64,000 nt of DNA, from contig JBFWVF010000005.1 of NCBI GenBank assembly GCA_050246875.1, positions 1-64,000 of the forward strand, read 5' to 3'. A program made the translations under genes and the position numbers. The notes beneath the pieces are model-generated. The model had not been told where the DNA came from and did no database searches. It worked only from the letters and a program-made list of their open reading frames with translations. Below, piece by piece: positions 59,583-64,000 of the stretch. The DNA is from SHWB01 sp050246875 (GTDB lineage Bacteria > Pseudomonadota > Alphaproteobacteria > UBA6615). Position 1 is the first letter of the stretch, and every line of letters begins with the position of its first letter.

Positions 59583-61054
59583 ACGCCGTTCACTTGCCGG
59601 TCCTGCTGGTGGTGGTGCCGCTGCTGGCGGCGCCGGTTTGTGCGTTGCTGCCCGGCGGGCGCCTGTCGTGGCTGGTCGCCGCGGCGGCGAGCGTTGCCAC
59701 GCTGGTCATCACCTTCGCCGTTCACGCGCATGTGCTGGCCGACGGCACGATCTCGTACATGATCGGCAACTGGGAAGCGCCGCTCGGCATCGAGTACCGC
59801 ATCGACGAGGCCAATGCCTTCGTGCTGCTACTGGTCGCCGGCGTCGGCGCGGTGGTCGCGCTGTGGGGGCGCGAAAGCGTCGCCGCCGAGGTCGAGGGAC
59901 CGCGCGAGCGTTGGTACTGGACCATGTACCTGCTGGCGCTGGCCGGCTTGCTCGGCGTCACCATCACCGGCGATGCCTTCAACGTTTTCGTCTTCCTCGA
60001 GATCAGTTCCCTCGCCAGCTACGTGCTCATCGCGCTGGGGCGCGACCGGCGTGCGCTGACGGCGTCCTATCAGTACCTGATCATGGGGACGATCGGCGCC
60101 ACCTTCTTCGTCATCGGTGTCGGGTTGCTGTACACCATGACGGGCACGCTCAACATGGCGGACCTCGCAGAGCGCCTGCCGCTGGTCGAGGAGACGCGGC
60201 CGGTGCACGCGGCGTTCGCGTTCCTCGCCGTCGGCATCTCGCTCAAGCTGGCGCTCTTCCCGCTGCATCTCTGGCTGCCGAACGCCTACGCCTACGCGCC
60301 GTCGGCGACGACGGCGTTCCTTTCGGCCACCGCGACCAAGGTCGCGGTCTACATGTTCCTGCGGTTCTTCCTGTCGATCTTCGGCGGCGCCGAATTCTTC
60401 GAGCGCCTGGCCCTTCCCGACGTGCTCCTGGTGCTGTCGCTGGCGGCGATCTTCGCGGCCTCGACGGTCGCGATCTTCCAGTCCGACGTGAAGCGCATGC
60501 TGGCCTACTCGTCGGTGGCGCAGATCGGCTACATCACCCTCGGCATCGGCATCGGCACGCGGCTGGCGCTGGCCGGCGGCATCGTGCACCTGTTCAACCA
60601 TGCGGTGATGAAGGGTGCGCTGTTCCTCCTGCTCGGCGGCATCGCCTACCGCATCGGCAACGTGACGATCGACCGGCTGGCCGGTCTCGGCCGGCGCATG
60701 CCGCTGACCACGGCGGGGCTGGTGATCGCGGGCCTGTCGCTGGTCGGCACGCCGGGGACGGTCGGCTTCGTCAGCAAGTGGTATCTCGCACAGGGCGCGC
60801 TGGAACGCGGCTGGTGGTGGCTGGTGGCTCTGATAGTCGTCGGTTCGCTGCTGCCGGTGATCTATCTCGGACGTGTCGTGGAAGCCGCCTATTTCCGGCC
60901 TACGCCGGCGGACTGCCCGCTGCGCGAAGCGACGCCGCAGATGCTGGTATTCGCCTGGGTGCTGGTGGCCGCCTGTGTCTGGTTCGGTCTCGATACCGGC
61001 CTCACCGTCGACGTCGCATCGCGCGCCGCCGAGGCGCTGTGGAGGGGCCAGTGA
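59579..61054 (+). CDS. mnhD: Antiporter subunit D-type (NuoN/NuoM-like) 1
   Basis: 491 residues, about 14 membrane helices. FVFLEISSLASYVLIALGR, the conserved Lys in ISLKLALFPLHLWLPNAYAYAP and KVAVYMFLRF, and FNHAVMKGALFLLLGG are the proton-channel marks of MrpD/NuoN subunits. GTG start at 59579 overlaps mnhC (GTGA). It precedes a second, distinct antiporter-like subunit with the same style of overlap. Confidence 0.92.
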   Translation: MNAVHLPVLLVVVPLLAAPVCALLPGGRLSWLVAAAASVATLVITFAVHAHVLADGTISYMIGNWEAPLGIEYRIDEANAFVLLLVAGVGAVVALWGRESVAAEVEGPRERWYWTMYLLALAGLLGVTITGDAFNVFVFLEISSLASYVLIALGRDRRALTASYQYLIMGTIGATFFVIGVGLLYTMTGTLNMADLAERLPLVEETRPVHAAFAFLAVGISLKLALFPLHLWLPNAYAYAPSATTAFLSATATKVAVYMFLRFFLSIFGGAEFFERLALPDVLLVLSLAAIFAASTVAIFQSDVKRMLAYSSVAQIGYITLGIGIGTRLALAGGIVHLFNHAVMKGALFLLLGGIAYRIGNVTIDRLAGLGRRMPLTTAGLVIAGLSLVGTPGTVGFVSKWYLAQGALERGWWWLVALIVVGSLLPVIYLGRVVEAAYFRPTPADCPLREATPQMLVFAWVLVAACVWFGLDTGLTVDVASRAAEALWRGQ

Positions 61055-62523
61055 GCGCGCCGACCCTGATCGCGTTGGCGGTGCTGATCCCGGCCGGCGC
61101 CATCGCCCTCATCGCCGCGTCGGGGCGCATCGCCAACCTGCGCGAGGCGGTGACGCTCGTCGCCGCGGTCGCGCTGTTCGCCGTCGTGGTGTCCCTGACG
61201 CCGGCGGTTCTGGGCGGGCAGCAACCGGAACTGCAGTTGCTGCAGGTCGTGCCGGGCCTGGAGTTCGGTTTCCGGATCGAGCCGCTCGGCATGCTGTTCG
61301 CGCTGATCGCTTCGTTCCTCTGGATCGTCAACTCGGTCTATTCGATCGGCTACATGCGCGCCAACCGCGAGCCGCGGCAGACGATGTTCTACTGCTGCTT
61401 CGCGGCGGCGATCGCCAGCACGATCGGTATCGCCTTCTCGGCAAATCTGTTCACGTTGTTCATCTTCTACGAATTGCTGACGCTGACCACCTATCCGCTG
61501 GTCACGCACCACGCGGACCGCGAGGCGCAGGCCGCCGGCCGCACCTACATGCTGATGCTGCTCGGCACCTCCATCGTGCTGCTGCTGCCGGCCATCATGG
61601 TCACCTTCGCCGCCACGGGAACGCTGCAGTTCACTGCCGGCGGCATTCTCGCCGGCGGTCATCTGCCGGGCGCGCTGGTCGGCGTGCTGCTGGCGCTGTT
61701 CGCCTTCGGCATCGGCAAGGCGGCGATAATGCCGTTCCATCGCTGGCTGCCGGCGGCGATGGTGGCGCCGACCCCGGTCTCGGCGCTGCTGCATGCAGTC
61801 GCCGTCGTGAAGGCCGGCGTGTTCTGCGTCGTCAAGGTGGTCGTCTACGTCTTCGGCATCGACTTCCTCGCCGGCAACGGCGGCGGCGACTGGCTGGTGT
61901 GGATCGCCGGCTTCACCGTCCTCGCCGCTTCGGTCATCGCCCTGCGGCAGGACAATCTCAAGCGCCGGTTGGCCTACTCGACGATCTCGCAACTGTCCTA
62001 CGTCGTGCTCGCGGTGGCGATCCTGACGCCGCTCTCGGCGGCCGGCGCGGCCCTGCACATCCTCGCCCACGCCTTCGGCAAGATCACGCTGTTCTTCGCC
62101 GCCGGCGCCATCTACACGGCGGCGCACAAGACCGAGATCAGCCAGCTCGACGGCGTCGGCCGGGCCATGCCGTGGACGATGGCGGCTTTCGCCGTAGGCG
62201 CGGCCAGCATGATCGGTATCCCGCCGACCGCCGGCTTCATGAGCAAGTGGTTCATCCTCGGTGCGGCGATGGACGCGCAGTCCTGGGTGGCGATCTTCGT
62301 CATCGTCGCCTCGACGGCGCTGAACGCCGCCTACTTCGTGCCGATCGTCTACGTGGCCTTCTTCCGGCCGCTGGCGGCGCCGGAGCACGGTCATCACCAG
62401 CATGGCGAGGCGCCCTGGCCGATCGTTCTGGCGCTGACCGTCACCGCGGCCGGCACGGTGCTGCTGTTCTTCTTCCCGGACGTGGGCCTCGGCCTCGCCC
62501 GGCAGATGGTGGGAGGAGTGTGA
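61051..62523 (+). CDS. Antiporter subunit D-type (proton-conducting transporter) 2
   Basis: 490 residues, about 14 membrane helices. FIFYELLTLTTYPLVTHH, FGIGKAAIMPFHRWLPAAMVAPTPVSALLHAVAVVKAG and the HAFGKITLFFAAGAI region match the proton-conducting transporter family. It is nearer NuoM/NuoL-like than the preceding subunit, judging by the HRWLP..APTPVSALLH segment. Its GTG start overlaps the previous stop (GTGA). A His-rich loop (HGHHQHG) near residue 455 is unusual. Confidence 0.9.
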   Translation: MSAPTLIALAVLIPAGAIALIAASGRIANLREAVTLVAAVALFAVVVSLTPAVLGGQQPELQLLQVVPGLEFGFRIEPLGMLFALIASFLWIVNSVYSIGYMRANREPRQTMFYCCFAAAIASTIGIAFSANLFTLFIFYELLTLTTYPLVTHHADREAQAAGRTYMLMLLGTSIVLLLPAIMVTFAATGTLQFTAGGILAGGHLPGALVGVLLALFAFGIGKAAIMPFHRWLPAAMVAPTPVSALLHAVAVVKAGVFCVVKVVVYVFGIDFLAGNGGGDWLVWIAGFTVLAASVIALRQDNLKRRLAYSTISQLSYVVLAVAILTPLSAAGAALHILAHAFGKITLFFAAGAIYTAAHKTEISQLDGVGRAMPWTMAAFAVGAASMIGIPPTAGFMSKWFILGAAMDAQSWVAIFVIVASTALNAAYFVPIVYVAFFRPLAAPEHGHHQHGEAPWPIVLALTVTAAGTVLLFFFPDVGLGLARQMVGGV

Positions 62524-62762
62524 TGGCCGACCACTGGTTGGTGCTGCCGCGCACGCGGCGCATTCTCTGGGGTATCTTCGCCGCGGTCCTCGCCGCGACG
62601 GTGCTCGCCGAGCTGTTGGTCGAGCGGCACGCGCATTTCGGCATCGACGCCATCTTCGGCTTCAACGCCTGGTACGGCTTCGGTGGCTGCATCGTGCTGA
62701 TCGTCTTCTCCAAGGTGCTCGGCGCCATGCTCAAGCGCACGGACACCTATTACGATGGCTGA
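62523..62762 (+). CDS. Small two-helix membrane protein of the Mrp-like operon
   Basis: 79 residues with two membrane segments (IFAAVLAATVLAELLV and FGGCIVLIVFSKVLGAML) and a short tail TDTYYDG. Not recognised as a named subunit. The ATG shares one base with the stop of the previous gene, and its end overlaps the next start by 8 bp, so it is surely translated with the operon and may be an accessory subunit. Confidence 0.75.
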   Translation: MADHWLVLPRTRRILWGIFAAVLAATVLAELLVERHAHFGIDAIFGFNAWYGFGGCIVLIVFSKVLGAMLKRTDTYYDG

Positions 62763-64000
62763 CATCGCCGCCATCCCGCCGGGCCTCCTGCTGGTCGCGG
62801 CCGGTCTGGTCCTGCCGCTGCTGCGTGGCCGGGTACAGGATGCATTGGTGCTGGTGGCGCCGCTGGTCACACTGTGGCTGGTCTGGCAGGTGCCCGACGG
62901 CGTCGCCTCCTCGGTCGTCCTGTTCGGCCACACGCTGGAGCCCGTCGAGGGCACGCGGCTCGGCCGGCTGTTCGCCACGGTGTTCTGCATCATGACCTTC
63001 GGCGGCGGGCTCTATGCCCTCGCCATCAAGCAGCCGCTGGAGCTGGCCGCCGCCTTCGTCTACGCCGGCAGCGCCGTCGGCGTGACGCTGGCCGGCGACC
63101 TCATCACGCTGCTGGTTTTCTGGGAGGTAATGGCGGTCGGCTCGACGCTCGTCGTCTGGTGCGGCGGTACCGACAAGGCGAAGGCCGCCGGCCTGCGCTA
63201 CCTTGCCGTTCATCTGCTGGGCGGCGTCGTGCTGATGGCGGGCATCGCCGGCGAGGTGCAGGCGACGGGGTCGGTCGAACTCGGCGCGCTGACGCTCGAC
63301 AGTCCGGCACGCTGGCTGATCCTCGCCGGCTTCCTGCTCAACGCCGGAGCGCCGCCGCTGTCGGCCTGGCTGCCCGACGCCTACCCGGAGGCGTCGCCCG
63401 CGGGCATGGTCTTCCTCTCGGCCTTCACCACCAAGACGGCCGTCTACGCCCTGCTCGTGACCTTCGCCGGCACGGAGCTGCTCGTCTGGGTCGGGCTCTA
63501 CATGGTGTTCTACGGGATCGTCTACGCGATCCTCGAGAACGACATGCGGCGCATCCTCGCCTATTCGATCGTCAACCAGGTCGGCTTCATGGTGACGGGC
63601 ATCGGGCTGGGCGGCGCGCTGGCGCTCAACGGCGCCGCCTCGCACGCCTTCGCCCACATTCTCTACAAGGCGCTGTTGCTGATGTCCGCCGGCGCGGTGC
63701 TGCACGCCACGGGCAAGCGCAAATGCACCGATCTCGGCGGCCTGTTCCGCACCATGCCGATCACGGCGACGCTCGGCATCGTCGGCGCGCTGTCGATCTC
63801 GGCCTTCCCGCTGACCTCGGGCTTCGTGTCGAAGTCGATGATTTCCGACGCTGCGGCCGGCGCGCATCTCACCTGGGTCTGGCTGCTGCTTGCGGCCGCC
63901 TCGGCCGGCGTTTTCCTGCACGCCGGCATCAAGTTCCCCTGGTTCGTCTTCTTCCAGAAGGATTCCGGCCTGCGGCCGCCCGAGGCGCCGATCCTCATGC
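62755..64000 (+). CDS. Antiporter subunit D-type 3 (3' end outside window)
   Basis: At least 415 residues, open at the right edge. Proton-conducting transporter family: LVFWEVMAVGSTLVVW, LLNAGAPPLSAWLPDAYPEASPAGMVFLSAFTTKTAVYAL, HAFAHILYKALLLMSAGAVLH and FPLTSGFVSKS. NuoN-like. It is the third such subunit in a row and overlaps the small membrane gene by 8 bp. Start ATG 62755. Confidence 0.92.
   Translation, partial: MADIAAIPPGLLLVAAGLVLPLLRGRVQDALVLVAPLVTLWLVWQVPDGVASSVVLFGHTLEPVEGTRLGRLFATVFCIMTFGGGLYALAIKQPLELAAAFVYAGSAVGVTLAGDLITLLVFWEVMAVGSTLVVWCGGTDKAKAAGLRYLAVHLLGGVVLMAGIAGEVQATGSVELGALTLDSPARWLILAGFLLNAGAPPLSAWLPDAYPEASPAGMVFLSAFTTKTAVYALLVTFAGTELLVWVGLYMVFYGIVYAILENDMRRILAYSIVNQVGFMVTGIGLGGALALNGAASHAFAHILYKALLLMSAGAVLHATGKRKCTDLGGLFRTMPITATLGIVGALSISAFPLTSGFVSKSMISDAAAGAHLTWVWLLLAAASAGVFLHAGIKFPWFVFFQKDSGLRPPEAPILM

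Overview
The window is very GC-rich with strong G/C third-position codon use. Its gene content (TAXI-type TRAP transporter, form II cox cluster, SapC, CyaC-like diheme cyclase, T1SS giant protein, multi-subunit Mrp-like antiporter) points to a high-GC alphaproteobacterium, probably in or near the Rhodospirillales. That placement is inferred from gene content. No rRNA, tRNA, CRISPR array, insertion sequence or prophage was seen.

Layout. (1) 1-13691 is a surface and secretion locus: the 3' part of a giant multidomain type I secreted protein (open at the left edge), a DUF4915/TIGR03032-type protein and a Sec-exported trypsin-like protease. (2) 13726-25213 is a catabolic island around one divergent promoter. 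Leftward run a beta-keto acid cleavage enzyme (BKACE), a thiolase and an SMP-30 lactonase. Rightward runs an eight-gene operon: amidohydrolase, FAH-family hydrolase, MBL hydrolase, cupin, TetR regulator, acyl-CoA synthetase, HSL-type hydrolase and SDR. (3) 25296-29383 holds DinB, an MFE-2-like 3-hydroxyacyl-CoA dehydrogenase, a carboxymuconolactone-decarboxylase-family protein, a TauE/SafE exporter and a coiled-coil membrane protein. (4) 29734-35264 is a four-gene ABC/GldF/GldG/DUF4340 operon followed by an atypical SDR. (5) 35495-39920 holds SapC, a SAM hydrolase translationally coupled to a redox-sensing CyaC-like adenylate cyclase, and two small repeat proteins (TPR and Sel1). (6) 39965-53337 is a leftward cox-type molybdenum hydroxylase cluster, coxG-S-L-M, then ydbH-ynbE-ydbL, then coxD-coxE-xdhC(N)-xdhC(C)-molybdopterin-binding/nucleotidyltransferase fusion. 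(7) 53437-56653 is a TAXI binding protein and a fused TRAP permease. (8) 57083-64000 is a rightward Mrp/Mnh-like operon with at least three antiporter-type subunits, cut by the right edge.

How the parts may work together. The catabolic island looks built to open a ring, lactone or amide, activate the acid as a CoA ester, oxidise it and cleave a beta-keto acid to acetoacetate and acyl-CoA under TetR control. The substrate is unknown. The cox cluster encodes a three-subunit Mo-hydroxylase with the form II active-site motif AYRGAGR, so CO is not the assured substrate. Its accessory genes (coxD, E, G, split xdhC, cofactor transferase) would mature and insert the enzyme.

The main second-look items are: an intact ydbH-ynbE-ydbL lipid-bridge cassette inside the cox operon; a phage-fibre-like domain with foreign codon use inside the RTX array of the giant protein; a diheme/2Fe-2S adenylate cyclase coupled to a SAM hydrolase; the BKACE island and its palindromic operators; and an Mrp-like subunit with no canonical start codon at its conserved N-terminus.
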